From Akkermansiaceae bacterium (GTDB lineage: Bacteria; Verrucomicrobiota; Verrucomicrobiia; Verrucomicrobiales; Akkermansiaceae), in contig JAFLSS010000005.1 of assembly GCA_022510805.1 (NCBI GenBank), positions 1-64,000 of the forward strand: a DNA stretch of 64,000 nt, given 5' to 3'. The stretch's first letter is position 1. Each line of letters opens with the position of its first letter. Below the pieces are notes generated by a model. It was given only the letters and a program-made list of their open reading frames with translations. It was not told the DNA's origin and did not search any database. This document shows, in pieces, positions 8,144-16,195 of this stretch. Position numbers and translations under genes: made by a program.

Positions 8144-9064
8144 CTAAAACTCCTTGTTGGCAAAGATCCACGATGCCGCCAGCAAATGCAGCAGCATGTA
8201 TGCCAAGGCAATGAGCGCCAGCCCACCCAGCAGCGGCCCGCTCAGCTCTGCCCCGGCTGAGGCGGCATCTGTGATACTAAAGAGGCTGAAATCCGGCAGC
8301 AGGATGGAAACCACACGCTCTGTCCACAGCAGCGTCACCCCCTCGCCACCCCCCTGAGCCGCCACCATCGAGTGGAACAACTGCCCCTGAAACATGCCGA
8401 TAAAGTACGCGCCGAGCGCAAAGAGCATGCTCACAATCGTGCCGCTCGTCATGCAGGACAAGAAGAGCGTAAAAGTCGTCAACACCCCGAAGCCCAGGAA
8501 CATGGCCACAATACTGCGCTGCAAATTCCAAGAATTACCCGCCTCAGCCACCTGCTGCAAATAGGGCTGCATATCAGCCGCACTCCACCCGCGGTCAGTC
8601 AGAACCAGCCGCACCTCCTCCTCGATAACCGCCTCACGCAGGTGCAGCAGCAGCGCCAGCAGACCATCCATGACCAGCAGCATGAGCCCCATCAGCAGCA
8701 GCACCCCCAGCGCCTTGCCCGCCAGATACGCAAAGCGCGGCACCGGCTTGCACAGGATCGTGTAGAGAATGCGGTCCTCCGTGTCCTTGGGGATGAGCAG
8801 CGCCGCCGCCGCCACACAGAACAGCATGCAGAAGAGGCGCATGCAGCCCAGGGCTATGTCCTTCATGAGCTGCAGCTGCCCCACCCCTTGGAACTCCACC
8901 CCGAGATTTTGCTGATACGGCACAAACTGCAGCGCCAAAAAGCCGATGCCCACCACCGCCAGCGCCGCAAAAAGGCGCATGCGCATCAACTGAATAAAGG
9001 TGACACCCGCCACCGCCGCGATGCGCGCCGGCATGTGCCAGAGGAAGCTGAAAAAAGCCGGCAT
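8144..9064 (-). CDS. ABC-2-type transporter permease
   Basis: This 306-residue membrane protein has about six hydrophobic segments: two near the N-terminus (residues ~10-45), two around 85-140, one at ~190-225 and one at the C-terminus (ALIALAYMLLHLLAASWIF). The pattern of an N-terminal pair, a motif like LIPKDTEDRILYTILCKPVPRFAYLAGKA, then a soluble loop and more helices, is typical of ABC-2-type permeases of the ABC exporter class. The ATP-binding partner is not in the window. Its ATG follows the stop of the RelE-like gene directly (stop 9065-9067, ATG 9062-9064), so the two are translationally coupled. The substrate is unknown. Confidence 0.75.
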   Translation of the reverse strand: MPAFFSFLWHMPARIAAVAGVTFIQLMRMRLFAALAVVGIGFLALQFVPYQQNLGVEFQGVGQLQLMKDIALGCMRLFCMLFCVAAAALLIPKDTEDRILYTILCKPVPRFAYLAGKALGVLLLMGLMLLVMDGLLALLLHLREAVIEEEVRLVLTDRGWSAADMQPYLQQVAEAGNSWNLQRSIVAMFLGFGVLTTFTLFLSCMTSGTIVSMLFALGAYFIGMFQGQLFHSMVAAQGGGEGVTLLWTERVVSILLPDFSLFSITDAASAGAELSGPLLGGLALIALAYMLLHLLAASWIFANKEF

Positions 9065-9427
9065 TTACTTACGCGCAGCGTGTTCACCCTCATCAATAAG
9101 GCGCCAGAATGAGCGGGACTCGCCCAAGCGCTGATCCTCTGAGCCACTGCCCATGCCGGAGCGGAAGAGGAAATCTTTCAGCGAGTCCGCATGCAGCACG
9201 CGCTGCACCACCACCTTGCCGTCCTCCATGGTGAAGTAGATGCGGTAATCCTTGGAGCGGTAGCGGTATATCTTGCGGCCGGCGCGCTCTACCACGCCGA
9301 ACTGGGAGTCCTCGCCGTTGAGGCTATCCTCATCCACGCGAAAATGGCTCACCAGCTCCAGCTGATCCAGAGTGGGGATAGCCGACAACTCGGCTGCACT
9401 GATTTCATTGAAAACGATCTGATGCAC
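9065..9427 (-). CDS. RelE/ParE-superfamily-like protein
   Basis: The protein is about 120 residues. The track uses a TTG at 9445, but an excellent promoter (TTGCAA, 17 nt, TACAAT) overlaps that codon and ends 6 nt before an in-frame GTG at 9427, so I take GTG (VHQIVFNEISAAEL) as the start. The segment RAGRKIYRYRSKDYRIYFTMEDGKVVVQRVLHADSLKDFLFRS looks like the beta-strand core of the RelE/ParE fold (basic RYRxxDYRIYF strand, then xxVxRVLH). The N-terminal half is not toxin-like. No antitoxin gene flanks it; instead it is coupled to an ABC permease and a Sel1 gene. It may therefore be a domesticated RelE-fold protein rather than a toxin. Family call moderate, function unknown. Confidence 0.6.
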   Translation of the reverse strand: MHQIVFNEISAAELSAIPTLDQLELVSHFRVDEDSLNGEDSQFGVVERAGRKIYRYRSKDYRIYFTMEDGKVVVQRVLHADSLKDFLFRSGMGSGSEDQRLGESRSFWRLIDEGEHAARK

Positions 9428-9433
9428 GTGTGC

Positions 9434-9462
9434 ATTGTATGCCAAGCTCTCCGGGCTTGCAA
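9434..9462 (-). promoter_or_regulatory. promoter of the RelE-like/permease/Sel1 unit, leaderless type
   Basis: On the minus strand TTGCAA, exactly 17 nt, then TACAAT, then only GCACAC before the GTG at 9427. The predicted transcription start coincides with the start codon. Confidence 0.6.
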
Positions 9463-9517
9463 GCTAAATTCTCCATAGCCGGTAAAGAAGTTAGCCTTTT
9501 GTCCTGTCACTATCTCA

Positions 9518-9547
9518 TTGACAGCATGGGCTCAGCTGTGCTATAGA
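9518..9547 (+). promoter_or_regulatory. promoter of the thioredoxin-like gene, leaderless type
   Basis: A consensus TTGACA, 18 nt, then TATAGA, then 8 nt before the ATG at 9556. The alternative ATG at 9547 overlaps the -10 box and would not be transcribed. Confidence 0.6.
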
Positions 9548-9555
9548 TGGGGACT

Positions 9556-10116
9556 ATGACCCTTTCCCCTATCCTGTCTACACTCAGTCTGCTAGCCTTG
9601 GCGGCATGGGCTCCGGCCTCCGCTCTCCGCGCGGCAGAATCCGCCCCTGCAGCCGCACCCGCCGCGCAGCAAGCCCCCGGCAAAGTCGCGCAAGCGCTCG
9701 CGCAGCTCCCCACATTCAACGGCCGCCCGGCCGCTGATGCTCAGTATTACATCTACCTGCAATCCGCCAGCTGGTGCGGGCCCTGCTGCGCGGAGATGCC
9801 CGAGATTGCGCGCCTGTATCCCGAGATGCGGAAAGCCAAGGTGGAGTTGATCCTCATCGGCTGCGATGCCTCGCCCGAAGCCGACCTGGCGTTCCTCCAA
9901 AAGTACCACGCGGCCTTCCCCGGCGTGCATTACCAGGAAGAAGCCCTCAGCACCCTGCCCGGCTACACCCCGGCACAGGGTATCCCGGATGCCACCTTTG
10001 TGGACCGCGAGGGCAAGGTCATCCTCCGCTCGCACGGCTCGGCCATCAAATACTGGCGCCGCATCATTGACAAATACGAGGCGGAGCTCACCCAGCCCAC
10101 CCCCGAAGCGCCATAA
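9556..10116 (+). CDS. exported thioredoxin-like (TlpA/ResA-type) protein
   Basis: The 186-residue protein begins with a signal peptide ([26 protein letters not shown]) followed by an Ala/Pro-rich linker to about residue 45. The thioredoxin domain follows, with the active site [18 protein letters not shown] near residue 75, the cis-Pro region [15 protein letters not shown] near residue 145 and a C-terminal helix. Note the extra Cys directly after the CGPC motif (CGPCC). Such periplasmic proteins reduce or reshuffle disulfides, for example in cytochrome maturation, but no cytochrome genes are nearby. Start 9556 was chosen because the promoter overlaps the in-frame ATG at 9547. It is probably monocistronic; the SRP RNA promoter follows. 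Confidence 0.85.
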   Translation: MTLSPILSTLSLLALAAWAPASALRAAESAPAAAPAAQQAPGKVAQALAQLPTFNGRPAADAQYYIYLQSASWCGPCCAEMPEIARLYPEMRKAKVELILIGCDASPEADLAFLQKYHAAFPGVHYQEEALSTLPGYTPAQGIPDATFVDREGKVILRSHGSAIKYWRRIIDKYEAELTQPTPEAP

Positions 10117-10151
10117 GCCGCCGCCGCGCACACCTCCGGCGAGAAAAAGCC

Positions 10152-10180
10152 TTGACTCCGCCCGGCGAGTGTGGCACAAT
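10152..10180 (+). promoter_or_regulatory. promoter of the SRP RNA gene
   Basis: TTGACT, 17 nt, CACAAT. The predicted start at about 10187 matches the 5' end of the RNA's closing stem. Confidence 0.65.
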
Positions 10181-10186
10181 GGCTGT

Positions 10187-10289
10187 GCCGCCGGGGCCCC
10201 CGGAGGTGCGGCTGGAAAACCCCGCCAGGACCGAGAGGTAGCAACGGTATTCAGACCACACTTGTCGGGTCAGCCTCGGCGGTTTTTTT
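10187..10289 (+). ncRNA. ffs: bacterial small signal recognition particle RNA (4.5S type)
   Basis: This RNA binds Ffh and guides ribosomes making membrane proteins to the translocon. The apical domain is unmistakable: GCCAGGACCGAGAGGTAGCAACGG matches the conserved helix-8 pattern CAGG-CC-GNRA-GG-AGCA, with a GAGA tetraloop. The 5' end CCGCCGGGG pairs with the 3' end CCTCGGCGG to close a single long hairpin of about 96 nt, the size of the short SRP RNA without an Alu domain. The closing stem runs straight into TTTTTTT, so it doubles as the intrinsic terminator. It has its own promoter and lies just 5 bp before rlmH. No ORF-based track would show it. Confidence 0.92.
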
Positions 10290-10294
10290 GTCAG

Positions 10295-10735
10295 ATGGAT
10301 ATACTTGTACTCGCCGCCGCTAAGCCCTCACTCCCCTACGCGAGGTCGGGGGTGGAGCTCTATTGCGAGCGGCTCCGGCCGCTGGGCAAGGTGGAGCTGC
10401 GCTATGTGCGCGATGGCGGGCGCGATGAGGTATCGGCCCGGCTGCTCAAGGCCAGCGAGGGCTGCCTGCGCGTGGCGCTCGATGAACGCGGGCAGAACCT
10501 GACCACGCGCGAGCTGGAGGCCAAGTGGCGCCAGTGGCAGCTGCGGGCGGTCAAGCGCGTGGCTTTCCTCATCGGCGCGGCAGAGGGGCACAATGAGGCC
10601 CTGCGCCGGGAGGCCGAGCTGGTGCTCTGCCTGGGCCGGCACACCATGCAGCATGAGCTGGCTCTCGTGGTGCTGCTGGAGCAGATCTACCGCATCCACA
10701 CTCTACTGGCAGGCTCTCCCTACCACCGGGATTAA
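10295..10735 (+). CDS. rlmH: 23S rRNA (pseudouridine1915-N3)-methyltransferase RlmH
   Basis: RlmH is a SPOUT methyltransferase that methylates pseudouridine 1915 in helix 69 of 23S rRNA. The 146-residue protein has the family pattern: N-terminal [12 protein letters not shown], the SAM-binding knot [19 protein letters not shown] around residues 95-115, and the C-terminal [25 protein letters not shown], ending in the typical PYHxD/E. The ORF track merges it with ~140 antisense residues upstream (start 9866); the ATG at 10295 gives the normal family length. No separate promoter was seen between the SRP terminator and this ATG, so expression may rely on read-through. Its stop overlaps the stop of the convergent gph-like gene. 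Confidence 0.93.
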   Translation: MDILVLAAAKPSLPYARSGVELYCERLRPLGKVELRYVRDGGRDEVSARLLKASEGCLRVALDERGQNLTTRELEAKWRQWQLRAVKRVAFLIGAAEGHNEALRREAELVLCLGRHTMQHELALVVLLEQIYRIHTLLAGSPYHRD

Positions 10736-11403
10736 GCCAAGCCCAGGCAAGCCTCCAACTGCGCGGGAGAGCTCACCAGCGGCGCGCCATACTGCGCCAG
10801 CTCCTCGGTGCGCGCGTACCCCCAATCCACCAGCGCCAGGCGGCACCCGGCGGCCTGCGCTGTCCGCGCATCATACGTGGAATCCCCCACCAGCAGCACC
10901 TCCCGGCACGGCACTCCCCACACCTGCGCCAGGTGCAGCAGCGCATCCGGCGCGGGCTTGCGGGGGAATTGCCCTGTGTAGCCCATGATAAAGTCAAACG
11001 CCACCTCGGGGAACACCGCCTGCACCAGCGGCAGGGTGACCTCATGCGGCTTATTTGAGAGCACCGCCATGTGTCCGCCCGCGGCAGCCAGCCGCGCCAG
11101 CAGCTCGGGGATCCCCGGGAAGGGAGTCGTGCCCGCCCCCTGCCAGCAAGTCGGGTACTCGCGGCTGAAGTGCTCATGCAGCTCATCCATGAGAGACAGC
11201 GGCGCGTGCTGCACCCCCTCATACCCCAGCGCACGCGCGCAGAGGTGCTTGCTGCCGAGGCCGATCATGCCGCGCACCTCATGTGCGGGGGGCACGCGGC
11301 GGCCCATGCGCTCCAGCGCGCGGCACACAGCCAGGGCAATGCCGGGGAGGGAGTCCACCAGCGTGCCATCCAGATCAAAGACAAAATGGCGGCCAGTCGG
11401 CAT
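10732..11403 (-). CDS. gph: HAD-family phosphatase, phosphoglycolate phosphatase-like
   Basis: The 223-residue protein is a HAD hydrolase with a helical cap (subclass IA): motif [18 protein letters not shown] near the N-terminus (Asp nucleophile), motif [10 protein letters not shown] near residue 115, a Lys in [12 protein letters not shown] near residue 150, and motif [22 protein letters not shown] near residue 170. The best match is phosphoglycolate phosphatase (Gph) or a PpaX-like relative; the substrate is not certain. The start ATG at 11403 overlaps the lpxA stop (ATGA), so it is translated with lpxA. Its TAA stop shares the TTAA sequence with the rlmH stop from the other strand. Confidence 0.8.
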   Translation of the reverse strand: MPTGRHFVFDLDGTLVDSLPGIALAVCRALERMGRRVPPAHEVRGMIGLGSKHLCARALGYEGVQHAPLSLMDELHEHFSREYPTCWQGAGTTPFPGIPELLARLAAAGGHMAVLSNKPHEVTLPLVQAVFPEVAFDFIMGYTGQFPRKPAPDALLHLAQVWGVPCREVLLVGDSTYDARTAQAAGCRLALVDWGYARTEELAQYGAPLVSSPAQLEACLGLA

Positions 11404-12185
11404 CAGTGAGTATAGCCGCGCTCGGATTCACGAAGAAAGCGGAGGAGCTGCTCCACCCGCGCATTCTTCCCGTACTTCTCATCCTGGAGGATCGTCTGAA
11501 CCGCCTCCTGAACATTGCACCCCTTTTGCAGGAACAGCTTGCGGTAGGCAAACTTGATGGCGCGGACATCTTCATCACTAAAGCCGCGGCGCTGCATGCC
11601 GATGCTGTTGACCGCGCGCACGGCGGCGGGAGAGCCCTCCACAATCATGAACGGCGGCACATCCTGCGACACGCGCGCGCAGCCGCCCACCATGGAGTGC
11701 TCACCCACGCGCACAAACTGGTGCAGCGCGGCAAAACCGCTCACGATGGCCCAGTCCCCGATGTGGCAATGCCCCGCCACCCCCGCATAGCCGGAGAGGA
11801 TGCAGTGATTGCCCACCACACACTCGTGCCCGCAGTGCGAGTTGATGAGGAAATGATTGTGCGAGCCGATGATCGTCTTCGTCTCGGGCGAGGTCGAGCG
11901 GTTGATATTGCAATTCTCACGGAACACATTATAATCACCGACTTCGAGGAACGTAGGCTCGCCCCTGTACTTGAGATCCTGCGATTTCAGGCCAATCACA
12001 GCAAAGGGGAAAAACTCATTCCCCTCGCCGAATGTTGAGGGACCCTCCAGCACCACATGGCTGTGCAGCACACAGCCCTTGCCCAATTTCACATGCGGCC
12101 CTACCACACAATAAGGCCCGATCTTCACATCCTCCGCCAGTTCAGCTGTGGAGTCAATAATAGCTGTTGGGTGTATTTCCGCCAT
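11403..12185 (-). CDS. lpxA: acyl-ACP:UDP-N-acetylglucosamine O-acyltransferase
   Basis: LpxA adds the first 3-hydroxyacyl chain to UDP-GlcNAc, opening lipid A synthesis, so the cell makes an LPS-type outer membrane. The 260-residue protein has a left-handed beta-helix of hexapeptide repeats (IHPTAIIDSTAELAEDVKIGPYCVVGPHVKLGKG), the catalytic His region NHFLINSHCGHECVVGNH, the typical GLKRRGFS-like motif (here IGMQRRGFSDEDV) and a C-terminal helical domain. No other lpx genes are adjacent; gph follows with a 1-bp start/stop overlap. A promoter ends exactly 6 nt before its ATG, suggesting a leaderless mRNA. Confidence 0.95.
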   Translation of the reverse strand: MAEIHPTAIIDSTAELAEDVKIGPYCVVGPHVKLGKGCVLHSHVVLEGPSTFGEGNEFFPFAVIGLKSQDLKYRGEPTFLEVGDYNVFRENCNINRSTSPETKTIIGSHNHFLINSHCGHECVVGNHCILSGYAGVAGHCHIGDWAIVSGFAALHQFVRVGEHSMVGGCARVSQDVPPFMIVEGSPAAVRAVNSIGMQRRGFSDEDVRAIKFAYRKLFLQKGCNVQEAVQTILQDEKYGKNARVEQLLRFLRESERGYTH

Positions 12186-12191
12186 ATGTGC

Positions 12192-12220
12192 ATTCTAGCC
12201 TGTTCGGCGCGGGGCATCAA
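12192..12220 (-). promoter_or_regulatory. promoter of lpxA-gph, leaderless type
   Basis: On the minus strand TTGATG, 17 nt, TAGAAT, then GCACAT and the lpxA ATG. The expected +1 falls on the A of the start codon. Confidence 0.65.
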
Positions 12221-12325
12221 GAAAAAAGTTGGGCAAAGCTGAGCATGCGTACCGGGGGCGGAATCGGCATGCAGAGGTCAGAGACACTCTTGAGCACACG
12301 CGTTGTTTGTGTTAAAGGCATCGGC

Positions 12326-14809
12326 ATGCAAGATAATGCACAAATACTCGGATTTACCGCCGGCGAGCTCAGCCCCTGGCTCGCCACCCGCCACGATCTT
12401 CAGGCCTACCAGCGCGGCGCCTCCCGACTGGAGAACTTCCTGGTGCAGCCCTACGGCGGCTTGAGGCGCCGGCGCGGCACGCGCTACGTGGCAGATGCCG
12501 GGGTGCAGGGCACCGTGCGCCTGGTGCCCTTCAGCTTCTCGGAGTCAGATGTGCTGATGCTGGAGTTCTACCCCTCCGGCGTGCGGGTGTATCGCGATGG
12601 CAAGCTGCTCTACAAGGATGGCAAGCCCTATGAGATCAGCACCCCTTGGGACACGGACGAGATGGTGAAAGAACTGCGCTGGATGCAGGTCAATGATATT
12701 GTCTATGTGCTCTCCCCCACGTTTCAGACAGTCATGCTCATGCGCCACGGCGACACCGATTGGGAAGTCGCCGGCCTGGATCCCAACCCCTTCCCGCGCG
12801 AAACCTACCTCAACCAAGAGGTCAGCCTCAAGGTCAGCATGGACTCCAAGGGCACCTACGCCAGCTTGGAGCTGGAAAAAGGCTCCTTTTTCGACCCGAA
12901 TATGGCGCTGGATGAATACCTCATTGCCGATGCGCCCATCTCCTCCAGCACGCTTTTCCTCAATGAGAGCTACTCCATCTCCAGCTCTGCCAAGCCGGAT
13001 CTCTCCAAACTGGCCGTCGCGGTGAACACCGTCTTCCACGAGACCAACAGCGCCACCGGCATGTATGAGTACTACACCTGCATCCGCGCCTACCTGCCGG
13101 CCAATTACAACGGCAGCAACCACGCCAAGGACTACCCGCACCACTTCATGCCCGGCGTCATGCGCCTCAACAGCAACAACCAACCCTATGAGGTGTATGG
13201 TGATTGGGAGCTGCGCACCACAGGTGAGTGGAATGGTATCTGGGAGCTCTGGCGCTCATACAACACGCTCAATGACACCGTTTTCTTCCGCGAGTGGGAT
13301 TGGACCTGCATCAAATCCTTCGGGCAAGATGCCTACTCCACGCGCCAGAATTACGCGTTCTCCGGCTCAGAGGACATCCCCTGCCGCATGGTGATTGTCT
13401 GCCGCGCGTTCAAGGGCACCAGCGTGGGCGCCATCATGTATTTCCGCATGATGGGGCATGACCGCGAGCAGCGCTACCTCATCACCAAAGTCTCCTCCCC
13501 CACCCAAGCCACCGGCTACCCCACGATCCGCTACTGCGACTCCCAGCCCACCTTCACCACCAAAAAATGGAGTTTCGGCGCTTTCGGCTGGCGCAATGGC
13601 TACCCCCGCTTCGCCGGCATGCACCAGGGGCGGCTCTGGCTGGGCGGCACCGCCGGCAGGCCCACCACTCTCTACGCCAGCAGTGTGGGGGATTACAATG
13701 ACTTCCGGGTGCGCGCGGCAGATGACGCCGCTCTGCACCTCACCCTCGCCACCGATGATCAAAGCCGCATCTGCTGGATCTGCCCCATGCGCAACCTGCT
13801 TGTGGGCACCTCCGAAAGTGAGTGGACACTGGCCGCGCCCGATGGCGGGAGTCTCACGGCCACCAACGCCGCCTTCAGCAAGCAATCTGCCGTGGGCAGC
13901 GAGAACAAGGTGGCCTATGGTGTGGAGAACACGGTGTTCTATGTGCAGCGCGGCGGCAAGCGCATGCGCGAGATTTCCTACAAGCTGGAGGCCGATGGCT
14001 ACACCTCCACCGATGCGAGCATCCTCGCAGAGCACCTCTTTACCGCCGGAGTGAAAGAGTGGGTGGTGCAGCGCGGGAATTGTGTGCACCTGTGGACGCT
14101 GATGAATGACGGCAGTCTCGCGGTGCTCACCACCAACCCGGAGCAGCAGGTGGCCGCCTGGCAGCGCGCCTCATTCCCCGGCCGCCGCGTGCTGGGCATG
14201 GCGGCGCTCGCCTCTGTGGGCAGCAGCGAGGATGAAATATGGTTTATCATGCAAAACGAGCTCACGCAGCATATCTCCCTAGAGCGCCTCACCGAGGAGA
14301 ATGACTATGTGGACGGCTGTGTGGAGCTCACCCCCGATAGCGGAGTGGAGGTGAGCGCCGGGCTTCACTTGGCCGGGCTGCAGGCCCTGGTGTACCCCAA
14401 GGGCGAGCCGGAGAAGGCGCAGCGCGTGCAGATCAATGCCCGGGGGTGCCTCGACATCCCGGGCTTCACCCCCGGCGTCACCTACTGTGTGGGCGCTGAA
14501 TTCGAGTCGGAGATGGAGACGATGCCCTTTGAGCACGAGACTAACTTCAACTCAGTGCAGCAGCTCGGGCGGGTCAAGCTGCGCCTGCGCAACAGCACCC
14601 CCGGCTTTGCCTACAAAGGGCAGCACGCCGCCCGCTGGGAGACGTATGACCCCGCGCGCGACCACCTCACCTCGCCCTACACCGGCGCTATCCGCATCTC
14701 GCAGATTCCCTCACCCGGCGTGGGGCAAGGCTTCTGCCTGCGGGCCGACGGCGCGCAAGACTTCGCCCTCGTGTCGCTCACCATCGAGGTCGACTTCCAC
14801 GGCAAATAA
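12326..14809 (+). CDS. phage tail nozzle/stabilisation-like protein (orphan)
   Basis: The 827-residue protein (start MQDNAQILGFTAGELSPW at 12326; AAAGG lies 7 nt upstream) opens with a pattern typical of podophage tail 'stabilisation' or nozzle proteins (T7 gp12 / P22 gp10 type): TAGELSPWLATRHDLQAYQRGASRLENFLVQPYGGLRRRRGTRYV. It continues with the family's propeller-like features: VRLVPFSFSESDVLMLEF near residue 70, PRFAGMHQGRLWLGGTAGRPTTLYASSVGDYNDF near residue 430, and LVGTSESEWTL with GGKRMREISY further on. Such proteins form the tail tube of short-tailed phages. No other phage gene (terminase, portal, capsid, integrase) is in the window; neighbours are lpxA and an RNase. It may be a prophage relic or a domesticated protein. 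The reading frame is intact. Family call from memory of the motif. Confidence 0.75.
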   Translation: MQDNAQILGFTAGELSPWLATRHDLQAYQRGASRLENFLVQPYGGLRRRRGTRYVADAGVQGTVRLVPFSFSESDVLMLEFYPSGVRVYRDGKLLYKDGKPYEISTPWDTDEMVKELRWMQVNDIVYVLSPTFQTVMLMRHGDTDWEVAGLDPNPFPRETYLNQEVSLKVSMDSKGTYASLELEKGSFFDPNMALDEYLIADAPISSSTLFLNESYSISSSAKPDLSKLAVAVNTVFHETNSATGMYEYYTCIRAYLPANYNGSNHAKDYPHHFMPGVMRLNSNNQPYEVYGDWELRTTGEWNGIWELWRSYNTLNDTVFFREWDWTCIKSFGQDAYSTRQNYAFSGSEDIPCRMVIVCRAFKGTSVGAIMYFRMMGHDREQRYLITKVSSPTQATGYPTIRYCDSQPTFTTKKWSFGAFGWRNGYPRFAGMHQGRLWLGGTAGRPTTLYASSVGDYNDFRVRAADDAALHLTLATDDQSRICWICPMRNLLVGTSESEWTLAAPDGGSLTATNAAFSKQSAVGSENKVAYGVENTVFYVQRGGKRMREISYKLEADGYTSTDASILAEHLFTAGVKEWVVQRGNCVHLWTLMNDGSLAVLTTNPEQQVAAWQRASFPGRRVLGMAALASVGSSEDEIWFIMQNELTQHISLERLTEENDYVDGCVELTPDSGVEVSAGLHLAGLQALVYPKGEPEKAQRVQINARGCLDIPGFTPGVTYCVGAEFESEMETMPFEHETNFNSVQQLGRVKLRLRNSTPGFAYKGQHAARWETYDPARDHLTSPYTGAIRISQIPSPGVGQGFCLRADGAQDFALVSLTIEVDFHGK

Positions 14810-14812
14810 CCC

Positions 14813-16186
14813 TCACGCCAGGCGGCAGGGCACCCCGGGCTCCGGCAGCAGCACAGGCACGCCGGGCAGCTGCTCCTGCAGCAAAGCACGCATCTCATGC
14901 AAGGCGTCCTCGTCCCCATGCACCAGCACAATCTGCCTGGGGGCGAGCCGCTTGGCATAATCCAGCAGCGCCGCGCGCGAGGCATGGCCGGAGAAATCAA
15001 AGCACTCCACCCGGCAAGCGCAAGGGTATGCCTGCCCGCGCTCCGGGTTCTCCCCCAGGCGCACCAAGTCCCCGCGCTGTGCGGCGCGGATGCGCCCGGC
15101 CGGTGAATCCGGGTCACTATAGCCCACAATAAACAGCCCGTCCTTCTCCCGCGGCAGCACCTGCGCGGCCAAGCGGTTGGAGAGTGTGTGCGGGCTCATC
15201 ATGCCGCTGGATACCAAGTAGATATTGCCGGGCGACACCGGGAAATACGCATCTGCCCCGCGGGGGATGGGGGCGGTGACCACCTGCTCGCGCAGGCGGA
15301 CGCCGGGCAGGAGGCGCGGCGTGCTGTCCGCCAGTTTGTCATAGACTGCTGTCACCTTGGCGCCCAGGCCGCCATAGAAGATCGGCACATCGGGGATCAA
15401 GCCCTCATCGCGGAAGCGGTCCAGCTCATAGAGCAGCTCCTGACTCTTGCCCAAGGCAAAGACGGGGATGAGCACAGCCCCGCCCCCTTCCAGCACCTCG
15501 CGGATAGCCTGCGCCAGGCGCCGCAGCTCCTTGCCGCGCGTGTAGTCCGCCGCGCGCTCTGTGGCGCCGTGGGTACACTCCATGATAAGCGTGTCCACCC
15601 CCTCTTCCGGGAATTGAGCGCCGGGGATCAGCGTCTGGTTCTCAAACTGCACATCGCCGGTATAAAAGATCGTCTCGCCGCGCTCCGTCTCCAGCAGCAC
15701 CCCGCATGAGCCCAAGATATGCCCGGCATCGCAAAGCATCGCCAGCACATCCTCCCGGAACCCCACGCGAAACGCCTGCCCATATGGCCGCGTTTTCCAC
15801 TGCATCACCGCGCGCTCCAGCTCGCCGTGCGTGAAGAACGGGTACTCCACGATGCCATCCGCCATGCGCCGCGCCGTCATCACATTCACCGAGTTATGCA
15901 GCATCACCTGCCCCACCTCAGCCGTGCCGCGCGTCATGATCACCTCCGCCCGCGGGAACTCCTCCTGGTAGAGCGGCAGCGCGCCGATGTGGTCCAGATG
16001 CGCATGCGTCACAAACACCGCATCCACCCCGCCCTGGTCTATGAGATCCAGGCGGGGTTTGGAAGCATTGCCCTCTTTTTTGGGGTGTACCCCTGCATCG
16101 AGCACGAGGCGGGTGCCTCCTATCTCGAGCAGATAGCTATTGGCGCCGATCTCGGCCGCCCCTGCGAGGTTGGTGAACGTAATCAT
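14813..16186 (-). CDS. metallo-beta-lactamase-fold RNase (CPSF73/YSH1-like)
   Basis: The 457-residue protein has the metallo-beta-lactamase metal site TAGHAHLDHIG-type (here VTHAHLDHIGALPLY near residue 60), GHILGSCGVLLE near 158, YTGDVQF near 176, and the beta-CASP set: MECTHGATER, GGGAVLIPVFALGKSQELLYEL, SSGMMSPHTLSNRL, FDFSGHASRAALL and QIVLVHGDEDAL. This is the layout of beta-CASP RNA-processing exonucleases/endonucleases related to CPSF73 and YSH1. It probably processes or degrades RNA in the cytoplasm. It ends 3 bp from the convergent nozzle-like gene and starts 9 bp after the glycyl-tRNA synthetase stop, so it is likely co-transcribed with that gene. Confidence 0.85.
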   Translation of the reverse strand: MITFTNLAGAAEIGANSYLLEIGGTRLVLDAGVHPKKEGNASKPRLDLIDQGGVDAVFVTHAHLDHIGALPLYQEEFPRAEVIMTRGTAEVGQVMLHNSVNVMTARRMADGIVEYPFFTHGELERAVMQWKTRPYGQAFRVGFREDVLAMLCDAGHILGSCGVLLETERGETIFYTGDVQFENQTLIPGAQFPEEGVDTLIMECTHGATERAADYTRGKELRRLAQAIREVLEGGGAVLIPVFALGKSQELLYELDRFRDEGLIPDVPIFYGGLGAKVTAVYDKLADSTPRLLPGVRLREQVVTAPIPRGADAYFPVSPGNIYLVSSGMMSPHTLSNRLAAQVLPREKDGLFIVGYSDPDSPAGRIRAAQRGDLVRLGENPERGQAYPCACRVECFDFSGHASRAALLDYAKRLAPRQIVLVHGDEDALHEMRALLQEQLPGVPVLLPEPGVPCRLA

Positions 16187-16195
16187 GCGGCTATA

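Noticed and set aside
9065-9445. Toxin-antitoxin module
   Set aside because: The RelE-like protein has no antitoxin gene on either side; both neighbours are of other types.
9866-10294. N-terminal part of the 289-residue ORF ending in RlmH
   Set aside because: It overlaps the thioredoxin gene and SRP RNA in another frame. RlmH has its normal length from 10295.
12186-14812. Complete prophage around the nozzle-like gene
   Set aside because: The flanking genes are lpxA and an RNase gene with normal spacing. No integrase, terminase, capsid or att-like repeats were seen.
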